This document shows, one piece after another, positions 34,076 through 47,200 of a stretch of 64,000 bases of DNA. The notes beneath the pieces are model-generated. The model saw nothing but the letters and a program-made list of their open reading frames with translations. It did not search any database and was not told the origin of the DNA. Position 1 is the stretch's first letter; the number at the start of each line of letters is the position of its first letter. Source of the DNA: Vitellaria paradoxa (taxonomy: Eukaryota; Streptophyta; Magnoliopsida; Ericales; Sapotaceae); contig CM034236.1 of assembly GCA_019916065.1 (NCBI GenBank), forward strand, positions 58,370,690-58,434,689, given 5' to 3'. The position numbers and the translations under genes were made by a program.

Positions 34076-35116
34076 ACTGCAATTAGCTTCCAGCAATATC
34101 TTAGGAAACAAAGACATGAAATAAAAGTGGAAAAGAAGTTATCACAATCATCCACTTGATAGAGGCAACTAGTTAATCCGATGTTGCCGGTATATAATTA
34201 CACATTGCAGAGTCCATAAATAACTTTTTTTCTTGAAAAAAAAAAGGTTGTGTTTATAATTCTACTGATTTGTCAATGTTTGTCGATAGGATTTACTTGA
34301 AAGAACTATTAATAAACGAGTTTAAATTGTTTCCTGGATTCAGATTTCAGTACTCCAGTCCCTTGAGCATAGAAGGAAGATGCATAATAATTAGGAATGA
34401 TATTGTTAATTCACTTCTTTACCTGGGCCTGCAAATGGATGCAGTCTTATATTTTGCTCTTCTAAGATCCCACAACAGTTATTATGTACCGATATAATGC
34501 CCAAAAGTAAATCCCTTTGATGCTGTGTTTCAAAATTCTCTTCCTTCGAAACATCAGAGAGCTAAGCTGCTGATCATTTTCTTTTGGTGCAACCATATTC
34601 TAAACTCCAAAGTAAATGTACAAACCGGTCTGAACTATAAAATGAAAAAGATCTCTGAAGCTGGAAAAAGAAATCCTTGGTTGAAAACAGAAAAATATTC
34701 TATTCATTATTATGAAATTGTTTACAGGGCTCACTTTAATCATCAACAGTTCACCAGAAGAGAGTGTCTAACTTTGACTATACATAACCCCACCATCAAC
34801 AGTTCAACCCCAAGAGAGTGTCAAACTTTGACTAGACATAAACAGCATCACACTACCCATTTGAAACAGGAAATCTTACAATCAACTTAATAACCAGACT
34901 ATGCCCAATTGGCGCATAACAATGTGGTTATACCCTTGTTTGTCTGTCTCTCATATCGAAAAGCTGTTGACTGTGCTGGCTTCCATAATACCACTTGAAC
35001 ATTTTCAGAAATATTGTTTGTTAACAGAGAATCTTCACAAGCTTCAACAAAATATATAAATAATGCCGACCAGGGACAATAAATTATTGGAACTCATCTT
35101 GTCCTCTTCCCACATC
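34076..35116. other. Intergenic between peroxidase and NFD4-like copy 1
   Basis: Convergent gene ends. A 53-bp tandem duplication lies at 34741-34843, with a GAGAGTGTC.AACTTTGACTA core. Related sequence (GAGAGCTTCCAACTTTGA) follows NFD4-like copy 2 near 43970, so it is part of the duplicated 3' flank. The ORFs at 34270 and 34525 are not recognisable. Confidence 0.55.
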
Positions 35117-38100
35117 TCATGCATGAGATCTTCCATAAAGGTGAGTATAAACAATCTTGGTGCGATAGACAAGAATCATGCTTAACACAACAGCCATGAT
35201 GCAAAATCCAGACATTATAATGCATGTCAGGAAGAAGCAGATGGCACCTTCACACTTCAGTGGTTCATCTGTGCCGAGGATATCGAACAACATTGATCCC
35301 ATATCCCTGCCTTGGTAAGGGCGAGGATGTTGGTGGTGATGAGCTTGCTTCTCTGCTTCACTGTCATATATACCGCTCGCAATCAGGACAGAGAAGATTA
35401 AGGAACCAATAGGGCTTGCCAGAGTCAGAAAATTGTACAAAACTCCAAAATTTTTCAAGCCGAATAACTCAGAGACAGCAGCTGGCACAATTGCCCAGTG
35501 TGACCCATACCCAAGCCCAATCAACAGGGTACCAATGTACATTGCTCCATTCCAACCCATAGCAAGGAAGAAGTGTCCAAATGCCATTATGACTTGGGCA
35601 ACAGCCAAGGCCATTGGCCTTGGGTAAGCATAGTCTCTGCTCAAGAAAATCACAAATTTGAAATAGGAAAAGCAAAAACCACGATAACAAATGAATTTCA
35701 ATCACTATCAAGTGAATAAATGAAAGCTTATCATACCTGACAATAATCTCTGAAAGGTAACCCCCACCAATTCGGCCAAGAAAGTTCCAAATGCTGATTA
35801 AGGAAACAAATATGTGTGTATTATCATACCCTAAAGATTGGCTCATCTGACCCAAATTACCAATTACTGTCATCCCAGACCCAGTTCCCAATAGAAATGA
35901 AAAAAATATAAGCCAAAAGTCAGCTTTTATCGAGGCCTGCATCAAGGTAAAGTCCTCCCCCCTACGGGGCCCTCTTCTCTTCTTGACACTCACTGCTCCT
36001 GCAGCTGCTTGAACTACACCTGCACGTGACTGAATGATTCTTTTTTGGCTCTCTGGAGCTGAAATCAAGTCTACTTCTTCTTCAGATTTCTCATATTCTA
36101 CCTCATTATATATAGCCCCCTCTCCCTTCTGTTCAGATTCACTGCATTTTTGTTTATGTGGCTCAGGCAGAAGAGCTGCTTCTGCTGGATCACTAGGCTC
36201 CCAACAAAAACTTAGTGAGACAGGAATTAGAATGGGGATTAATAAAAGAATCGATAAAATCACTGTGAAAATTATGATCACACTATGGCTTAGATCAAAT
36301 AGATCTTCAAGAAGCATAACCACCATCAAATAAGCAGCCAAAAGGAGGCACGTGATATAGATAAATGAAAAACTCATCCCATCATATGATCTGACTTGAT
36401 TGTGACCTCGAACAGGCCTGACAGTGAACATTAGGGTGATGATCACTATTGTTGGCACTACAGCAACCATGAAGATGAGTGATGCATTATCAGGGGAATG
36501 GACAACTGCATAAAACTGGGTCAGAATTGCACCACCGAGCCCCGCAAATCCCTTCAGTATTCCTACCACAGGGCCCCTGCTTTTCGGAAAGTTTTGAACA
36601 CATGAGACCAGATCTGCAGTATTGAAGTAGGTCTGACCATTTGATCCAATGAACATAAGAATGCATAACTGCATAATGGTATCAGGTAACAATATCACTA
36701 TGGCAAAGAAAGTGAAGTAAGCTTGAACATAGGAATGCATAACTGCATAATGGTATTAGGTAAAAATATCACGAAGGAAAAGTTGGTGAAGAAAGCTCGC
36801 TCACCTGTTGGACTAAAAACCTTAAATAATTATCTCAACCTTGCAAGAGATGCCAATCATGAAATCGAGCAACAAAATCGATTTTGTTATAAATGCATAT
36901 GTTCCATGCACTAGAGACATGCATCAACATCCAGAATGGGCAAGAGAGTTATGCGTCAATGATCAATGCTCTGAAGGTATAACAATAAATATTGTGCATT
37001 ACTTTTCTATAACATATGGGCCTCAAGAAGATTTACAGTTTCCTTTTGATCTACCATGTGGATGGGATGCTCATGAATATGTATACTTTTGTTGTCATCT
37101 TGCCTATGAAACTAGACAAGCTCAGTCTGTAGAAACTGATCCCCAAACACATTTGAGGAATATGATGGGGATAAACTTCAAAACAACAATAGTAGCTTCT
37201 AGTGAAATGGATACTGCTTAAAAGCCTCTTGGATGAAATAGATATCACTTGTAAATATTAGAAACATAACTAAAACCAATTTAGATACCTTTTGTTAGCC
37301 TTTGCAATTGTTCTCTTTTTTATGTTTCTATTGTACAATAGGCATTGAAAGAAAAAAGGGGAAGAAAGAAGGAAAGAAAATACCCGGTGTCCCAAGCTTC
37401 CATGGTTAGCAGGCTTGGGCAGGTATAAAGATAGAATAATTATCATCCACTCGCCTTGTCAAAATTTTTCTAATGGTTTGTTTGGATTGAAGATTTCTTT
37501 AGGAAAAGATAAAGGAAATATAAAATTCCAAATGCATGTCCTTGTATGAGTAGATTAGAAAATAAAAGAAAATAAAAGGCATTCATCAATAAAGTAGTTT
37601 TTTGAATTTAATTATTTTTAATTTCTCAAATCCTACATATTCATTTTTTTTCCACTTCAAATCCCACAATTTTGAATCCCCCTCTATTTCATTTTCCCCT
37701 AACAAATACTTGATCCAATACAACCCAAGACTAGGTGAACAAGACCCTGAGAAGAATATTCCCTCCTAGAAAGGATTTCAGAGAATCTATAATCTAAAAG
37801 TAACATTATCAGTTCACTCCTATACTAGAATATAATTCTGTAAAACAAAAAGAAACAACTTTATAATTTGTCGAGGATTTGGTTGAATAAAGAACACACA
37901 TGGAGATAATAAGTATATGATTCCACAAACATTTTAAGAAGTTCAGGTAGAAAAGTTACATATTTTGACAGATAATTGAGTATCTGGTTGAATAAAGAAC
38001 ACACAGTGGAGAAAATAAGCTTATGATTCCACAAACATTTTGAGAAGTTTAGGTAGAAACGTCACGTATTTGACCTATAAAACACACTTGATCCTGCAAC

Positions 38101-39319
38101 TTAAAACACATCACTCAATCAAGTTCATGTCATGATGAATATTCGAACCAACAGTACATATCGCGAGCTTCATAATATGGCAACCTGACGCATGTCAAAA
38201 CATATGCGTAAATGCTTATTAATATATCGTTAAAGTATTTTTACTCTGATTTTGACTACATATTCAACTATTAACCAAATTGTGGAACCCTCAATTACAA
38301 ATTTGGTGATGTATTGACTTCTAAATTCTAATAATATGCATCTGACCACAAGCATGTAGTGTAAACACTAAGGTTGTGTTTGGATCAAAGATTTGTTAAG
38401 GGAAAAGGAAATGAATAGCTTAATGGTCATCCGTTTTTGGGTTTTTGGATGCTTGGTTTCTCGCCTGCTGATTTAATCCCTTATTTATTTTCCCTTCTTT
38501 CTTGTTGATAAAAGGGAGGGGGTTGTATGAGTTTCCATTGTTCCAAAAAGTCCACAACAGAGAAGGTAAGAATTGTATTCCCACCATTAATACATAGTGG
38601 AGTTTTTATTTCTGTCCGTGGATGTAGGTGAAGAGTGCTGAACCAGGTTATATTGGTGTATTGTATTTTGATTTCTTCTGATTTAATTTTCTATTGATCC
38701 TAACACTTTAGGCTGGGTTTATTCCCTCAATCGAATTAAATTTAATCATCAAACTAGCTTCAAAGTTTCAGACAAATAAACAATGAATCCTGCAAGACTA
38801 GCAACAACCCAGTTGGCCACACAAGCTAATATGATCTTTAAGAGGAAAAGAAAGTTACAATAAAACAGAGAAAAGAAGAAGAAGAAGAAGAGATAACAAG
38901 AAGCGCATTTCAAGAACCATGTACAAGACGAAAGGCAGAAAATTAAAAGAGACAATGGGAATAGTATATCTGATACTCACAACCCAGAATGGCAGAGGTG
39001 GAAAGCGGCCGGTAACTGTCAGCCAAACCCCACCATACCCAACAAGGTTCTGCAAAGACCCAATAAGAAAAGGTCCCCAAGAAGGCAAGACCTCGCACAA
39101 GCTTCCAGCCAAGAACCCAATATTTCCCCCAAGGTCACTGGCCACGCCCAAACTCGCTATTTGCCTCTGATTGTAGTTCAAAGAGCTCTTTATCACGGGA
39201 GACATACTCCCATATAAGTACCCGATTCCCGCAAATATCTGTATCCAAATGGCGAACACGAACACCAGCCATCTGTTATTCAAAAACGCCTCCAATCTCT
39301 CCCCAACCAAGTGCCTCAT
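35117..39319 (-). CDS. NFD4-like nodulin/MFS membrane transporter, copy 1 (596 aa)
   Basis: Exons are 39319-38981, 36668-35737 and 35636-35117 (phases 0 and 2), 597 codons in all. The N-terminal Nodulin-like domain starts RWLVFVFAIWIQIFAGIGYL and contains NYNQRQIASLGVASDLGGN. Exon 2 begins LCILMFIGSNGQTYFNTADL and has several helices, a long charged cytosolic loop rich in Glu and Lys, then ADFWLIFFSFLLGTGSGMT. Exon 3 holds the last helices and ends YGRSHA. About twelve membrane segments are expected. Family members (NUCLEAR FUSION DEFECTIVE 4 and relatives) are MFS-type proteins whose substrates are mostly unknown. The Met at 39319 aligns with copy 2; an in-frame Met at 39376 would add 19 residues. 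Intron 1 has a duplicated acceptor region (listed). Confidence 0.92.
36650..36797 (-). repeat. 74-bp tandem duplication covering the exon 2 splice acceptor
   Basis: 36650-36723 and 36724-36797 are diverged copies. The first contains the intron 1 acceptor and the first 19 bases of exon 2 of NFD4-like copy 1. The second places a near-identical acceptor (ACCATTATGCAG) at 36743, 74 bases upstream in the transcript. Use of that site would shift the frame. Confidence 0.75.
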
Positions 39320-40152
39320 CGTCTCATATGCATGTATTCCAAGATCAGATATGGATAAATGTTTCTGGATGTTCACTTTCTTGCTTGCTTTTATTCTTTC
39401 CCATGTTTTCTCGTGGTAGAACCACCGCTACTAGTGCGCCGGTGGGAGGGACGAAAAATATTAGTTTTCGACAACGACATCATTTTTTTTTTTGAATAAA
39501 AAATTTAAAAATCTAAAGTAAATGAATTTTTGTTTGTTACGTATCTTAATTTTCCACATGGTACAGTCGAAATGAATAAAATTTATTTATTTAAATTTTT
39601 TAAAAATCTAGTTCATTAAAATAAAATTTTTAATCTAAAAATTTATTTATTTTTTTAAAATTCCCCCGTATTAAAATAATTAAAAAAATTGGTAAAAACG
39701 ATAATCATTGTACCTTGATTTACAACAAATTTAAATTTATTAATTTTAATTTATCCTTTCGACAAAGACCACGAGGCGACGTCAAATCTTTTTTTTTTTG
39801 TTTTTTCTTATGGTCGGAGAGATTCTCCAAGATGATATGAATGACACCATAGACTCGAAAGCTGTCCTTAATAGGCATCATTTTCGTACGCATGTTTCAT
39901 GAAATTGTGGTGGTAGCGACCTGTTGGTGCTGCCAAGTCACCGGAAGGTAGTTTAATATTATTTATATTTGAAGACCGCAATGTGATTCTACGACGTGGC
40001 CTTTTGAATGTTCCAAGTTGGCTCCACCATTGCCATCTCTTACCTAATCCATTGAAAATTGCGGCACTGCGCAGTGTCCGTAGATTTGGCAGCTGTGACA
40101 CACCAAAATAGTCAAATGTCCATTTATTAAAGAATTGGATTAACACGCTTTT

Positions 40153-40405
40153 CGGGTGTTCGAATTAGTTCGGATGGCGAGTTAAAGAGTCTGGGATCAA
40201 TAAGTCTTGGGTTTGATTCTTCTTAGAGTTACTCCTTCCTCTAATTGTGGAGGGTCATCTAACAGCCTTCTCGGTTAAGTCGGTCAGCCAGTGTTTGCTT
40301 AGGCTGCTTTATCTCTTCGTGGTTCTTTGCCGGTTAAGGTCACGGGGTGAGTTTCACCTAGTGCGCACCCATACATAGTAACTGCGGACTTTTCTCCGAC
40401 CCAGA
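40153..40405 (+). mobile_element. tRNA-derived SINE (253 bp)
   Basis: It is flanked by imperfect 22-bp direct repeats: AGAATTGGATTAACACGCTT... at 40131-40152 and AGAATTAGATTAACACATTT... at 40406-40427. The head has a weak box A (TAGTTCGGATGGCGAGT) and a box B-like GGGTTTGATTC near 40209-40219. No coding capacity. The two to three mismatches between the repeats suggest an older insertion. Confidence 0.6.
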
Positions 40406-41265
40406 AGAATTAGATTAACACATTTTTAACAGAATGAAACTTGTTTAAGGAGAGCTAATATTAAAATAAATTAGATTTATAAATTCTTAATTATTATAAT
40501 TAAAAGATATTTAAGTAAAATTTGATAAAAAAATTCTTAGTTCATTCTTTTATTTATTTGGTTTTACATCCTATTTTATAAAGAAACGTGACCTTTTGAA
40601 TGTTCAGCCGCCACCATTGCAATCCTCTGCTAATTCAGTTGAAATTTGGGGCACGTACTTTCGCCCAAAAAAAAAAAAAAAAAAATTTGAGGCATGCAAC
40701 TCCGCCGCCCAATGGTCCCTAAAAATTTGAAACTCATATATAATATGCTTTTCTCTTGAAAAGATCTTATATTTTGATCAATCCTTTTTAAAAGTAAGAA
40801 TAAATTAAGATACTGTTTCACAATGCAATTTTTAGTTAAAAATTATGAAAAGTTGCTTCATAGGTGTTTGATAAAATATCAATTTTTACTACTTTTTTAC
40901 TCAATTATCGTAAATTACTCAATCTAAAAATTATTAAAAAATTACAAAAAAAATTGTCAAAAGTTTCTAAAATTTATCAAAAGTTACCAAAAATTCTATC
41001 AAATATCAAAAAATTACAACCAGTAATTTTTGACAAAAAAAATTATCAAAAATTCTTAAAATTTGAATTTCTAAACGGTATAAAAAAATGTTGCTACTTC
41101 TCATAATGAGTAGTATTTTTCAAAATAATATGAAGGGTCAAAAATAAAGTGTATTTAATATTATTTCAAATTTTATTAATACATAAAAATAATACAAAAC
41201 AAAAAAACATACCTCAAAACAAAAAAAAATGACTCATCAATAAATCTAAACATCAAATCTCACAT

Positions 41266-41601
41266 TGATATAGGACAAATTTGATATTTTTTAATGTCTT
41301 TTAGATTAGTTTTATTTCTATTTTATTTTTATTAGTTTTGTTTGAGGCAAAAGCTACTTGTAATGCAAATAGAATTTTGATTGCATAGAGAGACTCCTAA
41401 AAAATCAACCTTAATTAGAATTAGATTTGTGATTAATTTTTCTTATAAATAGAGATCTTTGTAAACACTTTTGATATAATGTAATTATTATTCATTCTTT
41501 ACACTTATATCTTAAGTTTTTCTCTCAATTCTCAAGGTAGATTCCAAGATTTTGACTTTGTCATTGAACAAGTCAATTTATTCTTACTTCATGCTGCGTC
41601 A
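41266..41601 (+). repeat. 5' LTR of the 1.6-kb element
   Basis: 336 bp, TGATATAGGACAAATTTGAT to GCTGCGTCA. It is homologous throughout to 42525-42868, including ACTTGTAATGCAAATAGAAT and TTTTTCTCTCAATTCTC blocks. Confidence 0.8.
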
Positions 41602-42524
41602 AGTAGTATCAGAGCATGTGTCTCTTAATTCGAAGACTAACCATGGTAGTAGTAGAGGTGACCAATCTTATGACTTAGAGTAGAGATTGCAGGCTGTCTC
41701 GGCTTGGGTCCAAGAACAGCAGTTGGTAACATGAGCATTAAACCAGCGGATCGATGAGATCAGTACATAGATGATAGCTCTATTATGAATTGTCGACAAC
41801 AGGAATAGGAATGCAAGACTGAATCCAGTCAACGGAGTTATCCATGGTGAAGCAATCAAGGGTTTCGCTCCTTTAAACTTTAAGAGACGAGTAGTGGTAG
41901 AACTTGATGGTATTGATAATGATGGAAGTGATTTAAGGTTTGTAGCAGCTCGACCCAGAAATAGGAGGTATGACAATCTAACATATCATGCACCTTAGTG
42001 TGTTATATTTAGAGAAGATATTGAGGTAAAAGAGACTTATATTTTTGTGGACATTGTATTTGAAAACAGTTATAATTTAGATCAACTATTTTTGGAAGAA
42101 AACAAAATTATAATTGGTCTTTAAGAGGAGGAGATTAAAAAATCCCACAATATTAGAAGTTATTGATTTTTTTGGTGATGAGTACTACAACTTGGATTTA
42201 TTATTTAATGGTGAAAAAATTGGTTTATCAATCTTTAAATAGTGGAAATCAAAGATGAAAGTACGCTAAAATTTGTTAAGAAAGTATGGGTTAATATGAT
42301 TGAAGTTTTCAACCATGAAGAATTATTTGAAAAACTATTTGTAGAAAACAAAATTCGAGCACTATTGCGTGTGAAGATGAAGATTATTCCAAGGTTGGAA
42401 TCATACAAACTTTTGTTAGCAATCGAAATTGCATTGAAGGTACTTGCTTGTAATGGTCTTCTATTTTCTTTAGATCTTACATTTGATAACTCAAGGACGA
42501 GTTATTTTTTTAAGAGGAGAAAAA

Positions 42525-42868
42525 TGATGTAAGATAAATTTGATATTTTCTAGTTCCTTTTAGATTAGTTTTATTTCTATTTTATTAAGAATTTTATTAA
42601 TTGTCTTTGAGTCAAAAACTACTTGTAATGCAAATAGAATTTGAATTGGATAGAAAGAATCCTAGAAAACCTATCCTAAACAGGATTACATTTGTGATTA
42701 ATTTTTCTTATAGATAGGGGCATTTGTAAACACTTTTAATATAAGGCAATTATTATTTATTTCTTAGATTTATGTTTTAAGTTTTTCTCTCAATTCTCTT
42801 GCCGGATTTCAAGATTTTAGTTTTGTCTTTGGACAAGTCAATTTATCTTTATTTCACGTTACGTTACA
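42525..42868 (+). repeat. 3' LTR of the 1.6-kb element
   Basis: 344 bp, TGATGTAAGATAAATTTGAT to ACGTTACA. It differs from the 5' LTR at many positions and by small indels, so the insertion is not recent. Confidence 0.8.
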
Positions 42869-43547
42869 CGCACCTTACAACTCTTAAAAGTTGGTGTCAA
42901 ATTGAAGGTAACATCTAGGATAAACTAATCAAAATCAATCATCAATCTCTAACCAAGGCTCATCAAAAATTTCAATCCAGCTATGCAATTTTTGTCTAGT
43001 TGGACACAAAAGTCGAAGCAAAAAATTTACATACTATCCATAATCCACCCATAATACGCCAATTATTTGCGTGGTGTCTAAAATAGGTTGCTTAACAAAG
43101 AAAAAACAAGAGTGGTTATTAAGTTATTTCTAATGACAAAATTATCCTTTATTATTTGAAGTTAAAAAAAAAAATCTAAAGAATGCAATTTTGAAATGTT
43201 TTTGGACAATTTAACCTAATAAAAATATGACATCGCAGCTCCATCGAATTTCATCAACCATTCCATTTTCTCTTACTAATATAGTATGGTTGTATAATAA
43301 TAAACCAATACCATCGTCAGCACCCGTGCATGGATCAACGCTTGGTTACCCTTTTGTTTTCAACTATATTGGAATTGTTAATGAATTGTTGACTACATGT
43401 GCATCAAAAAAAAAATAATAATAAATAAATAAATAAAATCTCCCCGATCAGAAACAATAGGTACGTCCAGCGTAGAAATTAAAATCAAGTACTCGTTAGC
43501 TACGTTTTTCATCCTCCGCCTCACTAATTAAGAAATGAACGCACATT

Positions 43548-43788
43548 GCCCCTGCGGGTGTAGCACGGTTGGTACTCGAGCAGTAGATTGCAGCCGTGGA
43601 TGCATGATCAGGTCCTTGCAGCCGCAGTATGGGAGTTTCACCCCCCTGTGAGAGTGGCTCATTATGGGCACCAGACACTGGTCCTCCTGTCTAAGAGGCC
43701 GCTGTGTACCGTGATTTACCCCTTCCACCATTCCCTTGGGGCCGGGGGTGGGAGCTCTGAGGGCGAGGGTTATCGCTTTTTACAGCCG
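43548..43788 (+). mobile_element. tRNA-derived SINE (241 bp) with 18-bp target duplication
   Basis: Perfect direct repeats AAGAAATGAACGCACATT lie at 43530-43547 and 43789-43806. The GC-rich body begins GCCCCTGCGGGTGTAGCACG with a box A-like TAGCACGGTTGGTACTC. A box B-like GGGAGTTTCACCCC lies near 43630-43644. It ends GCTTTTTACAGCCG. Structure, size and target duplication all fit a SINE copied by LINE machinery. Confidence 0.8.
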
Positions 43789-44208
43789 AAGAAATGAACG
43801 CACATTTGCATAAGGACGCTAGTTAACAATATTCTCACCATAGCAAATATATACGCATATATATGAAGATGGAGAAGGAATCCTTAGTTGAAAATAGGAA
43901 AGATTACATATTAATTATGGAATGTTATATCAAGCCAGACTCTTAACCCTAGCCAAAAGTTCACCTCAAGAGAGCTTCCAACTTTGAAAAGATACACATA
44001 AGGCAATCAAAACAAAATATCTTAGATCACAGTAAAACGAGACAGAGACCCATAGGAGTTGGATAAGCTCAACATCTCCAGATCCTACTTTGAAATGCTG
44101 CTGTGGAGCATGCTTGCCTTCATCACCTCAGTGAATACTTTCAGAAACCAATAATGCCACCGCAATATAATCAAGTTTCAAAAACCCATCTTGTTCTCTT
44201 CCCATACA

Positions 44209-47200
44209 TCATGATTGAGATTTTCCATAAAGGTGAGCATAAACCATCTTAGTGCGATAGACAAGAATCATGCTTAAAACAACTGCCACAATGCAAAATC
44301 CAGACATTATCATAGATGTCACGAAGAAGCAGATGGTACCTTCACACTTCAGTGTTTCATTTGTTCCAGGGCCGCTGAAAATTATTGATCCTAGATCCTG
44401 TTGATGAAAAGGGTCATGGTGCTGATGAGCTTGCTTCTCTGCTTCAACATCATATATACTGCTTGCGATCAGAACAGAGAAGATTAGGGAACCAGCAGGG
44501 CTTGCGAGGCTAAGAAAATTGTACAAAGCTCCAAATTTTTTCAGGCCAAACAACTCGGAGACAGTAGCTGGCACAATTGCCCAATGTGCCCCGTAACCAA
44601 GCCCAATCAGCAGAGTACCAATGTACATTGCTCCATTCCAACCCATAGCCAGGAACAAGTGCCCAAATGCCATTATGACTTGCGAAACTGCCACGACAAC
44701 TGGCCTTGGATAAGCATAGTCCCTGTTCAAGAAAATCACAAAGGTTGAATGAGCAAATGACTTTTACTCAAAACCGTGTGAAGAAATTGTTGAGAGTATA
44801 AATAATAAGTAATAAATTTTCTCCTCCCCCAACGACCCCCCCCCACCCAAAAAAAAAGACAATCGCCCCCCTGACTGATAGTTTAACAGAAATGCAAGCT
44901 TTATTGTACCTGACAATAATCTCAGAAAGGTGACCCCCACCAATTCGACCAAGAAAGTTCCAAATGCTGATCAAGGAAACAAATATGTGCGTGTTATCAT
45001 ACCCTAAAGATTGGCTCATCTGACCTAAATTATCAATCACTGTCAAACCAGATCCAGTTCCCAATAGAAATGTAAAAAAGATAAGCCAAAAGTCTGCTTT
45101 TGTCAAGGCCTGCATCAAGGTAAAGTCCTCCCCCCTATGGGGGCCCCTTCTCTTCTTGAGCACTACTGCTTTTGCAGCTGCTTGAGCTACATCTGCATCC
45201 AGTTGGATGATTTTCATTCGTCCATCTGGAGCTGAAATCAAGTCTACTTCCTCAGGTTTCTCATCTTCCACCTCATTCACATTATGTTTGGATTTGCTTG
45301 GTTCTTGTTTCTGTGGTTCGGGCAGAAGAGCTGCTTCTGTTGGATTTATTGGCTCTAGGCAAAAGCTTGATGAGACAGGAACTGTAATGGGGATTAGTAG
45401 GAGAATAAATAAAATCGCTGTGAAAACTATTGTCACAGTATGGCTTAAATCAACTAGATCTTCAAGGAGCATAACGACCATCAAATAAGCAGCCAAAAGT
45501 AGGCACGTGATATAGATAAATAAGAAACTCATCCCATCAGAAGATCTGACTTGATTGTGACCTTCAACATGCCTGACAATGAACATAAGGATGATGATCA
45601 CTATTGTTGGCACAACTGCAACTATCAAGATTAATGATGCATTATCAGAAGCATGGACCACTGCATAAAACTGGGTCAGAATAGCACCTCCCAACCCAGC
45701 AAATCCCTTTAGTATTCCCACCACAGGCCCACGGCTTTTTGGAAAGTTTTGCACACATGAGACCAAATCTGCCGTATTGAAGTAAGTCTCTCCATTTGTT
45801 CCCACAAATATAAGAATGCACATCTGCGTAATGGCACTAGGTTATGAGAGAATATGGTAAAGAAAACTTGATTAGCACTTCGACTCCAAACCTTTGACTA
45901 GCTGCACTAAGAGACATGCATCAATGTCCAGAATTAATGAGAGAATTATGCATCAATAATCAACGCGTTGAAGGTGAAAATACAACTATTGTGCGGTATT
46001 TCTTATGCCATTAACATATGGGCTAAGAAGTTACATAACTCACGTCATCTTCACTGGGTTTTTGCATGGAAATTTGACCAAAAAAATGAAGGTTTAACTT
46101 GCAAATTTTATGATGTCCAATTTTAAAACAGTTAATTTATGAAACGGGGATTGTAGAACGTTTATAGTCCCACCAACCAACAGAACAAGAAAAACAATCA
46201 CAATTGATTTGCTCTCCAAGGAATATATCCTTAATCAGTATTTAAAAATAAATAAATAAATAAATAACTCTTTAGACAGACAAGTACAACACAAGGACGT
46301 GTCACATTAATAAGAGGTCAAGTAATTATTAGACAAGAATAGCAGTTAGGACAATTCAAATAATTTCTTTCAATTTTAGTCAGGACAGTTCAAATATAAT
46401 TCATCTCAGAGAATTTGTTTCATATTTGTAATTTATTTGGTTAGCATGCTTTACAATGTTAAATATCAATATCTTGTGAATTACTTAATTTTCCTGTAAA
46501 AGTTTTTTCTATATTATCAATAAAATTTTTCCAACATAATTATGTAAAACAAAAAGAAATAAGCATAGGAATTCTTGAATATCTATTCGAACAAAGAAAC
46601 ACCTGTTGGGAAAGTAAGTTTCTGATTACCCAAACATTTGGCATAACAGAATTATGTGGTCCTGCAAATTTTGCCTAGTGTTACAGTCAGCTAGTTCATA
46701 TCAATTACAGATAGTCAAGCCAGAACAATCAATAGGTTCATAATATGACAAGGTGAATTGCCTCAAAAAATACAGACAAACATTCAAAGAAAAATTTTGA
46801 ACCTTTAGGTTGTGTTTGTATTTATAACTTGAAATTAAGGAATTTTGATTATTTAAGAAAAACTAATCAAATATAAATTTGTTAGTTGATATTAATAAAA
46901 GAAACATGCATTTTTAGTACAAAAATAAATCAAGTAGATGTTTTTCATTTACATATGTAAAAACATATATTTATTCATTAATTTATCCTTGCCGTGTCAT
47001 GTCCTAAATATTTTGAAAAGGAATGTGTTGGCGTATTCGTATCCTGCCATATCCATGCCTCTTTTATCTTTTCACCATAATTTTGATGCATCACAATCAC
47101 ATCATTGCATCAAAAAGATACCAATACAATACAAAATCAAGCTGTTTCTGACTTGTCTAACCAGCAAGTCAGAGCTGTTATGGACCAGATGGACAGATTG

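Larger units (their letters stand above)
41266..42868 (+). mobile_element. Non-autonomous LTR retrotransposon, 1.6 kb
   Basis: Two diverged direct LTRs, 41266-41601 and 42525-42868, both begin TGAT and end CA. The sequence after the first LTR (TAGTATCAGAGC, 41604-41615) is one base from the initiator-Met tRNA primer site. The polypurine run AAGAGGAGAAAAA directly precedes the second LTR. The 923-bp interior has only gag-like scraps (RLQAVSAWVQEQQ, ALNQRIDEIS, GFAPLNFKRRVVVELDG, about 41670-41930) and degenerate sequence with an RTSYFFKRRK-like end. This suggests a deletion derivative of a chromovirus-type Ty3/gypsy element (inference). It lacks protease, RT and integrase. No exact 5-bp target duplication was found. 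Confidence 0.8.
39320..44208. other. Intergenic between NFD4-like copies 1 and 2
   Basis: No host gene seen. It holds two SINEs and a non-autonomous LTR element (listed). A diverged direct repeat (CCTTTTGAATGTTC ... CACCATTGC) occurs near 40001 and 40592 on either side of the first SINE. The 40864-41110 stretch is rich in AAAATTACC/AAAAATT repeats. The ORF at 39868-40146 (minus) is unrecognised and overlaps the repeat. Confidence 0.55.

Noticed and set aside
33731..34117. Minus ORF of 128 aa over the peroxidase
   Set aside because: A shadow of the third peroxidase exon.
36841..37221. Plus ORF of 126 aa
   Set aside because: It lies in intron 1 of NFD4-like copy 1 and partly matches the intron of copy 2 at 45890-46020, where the frame is broken.
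42242..42532. Plus ORF of 96 aa inside the 1.6-kb LTR element
   Set aside because: It resembles degenerate internal retroelement sequence rather than a conserved protein; kept within the element entry.
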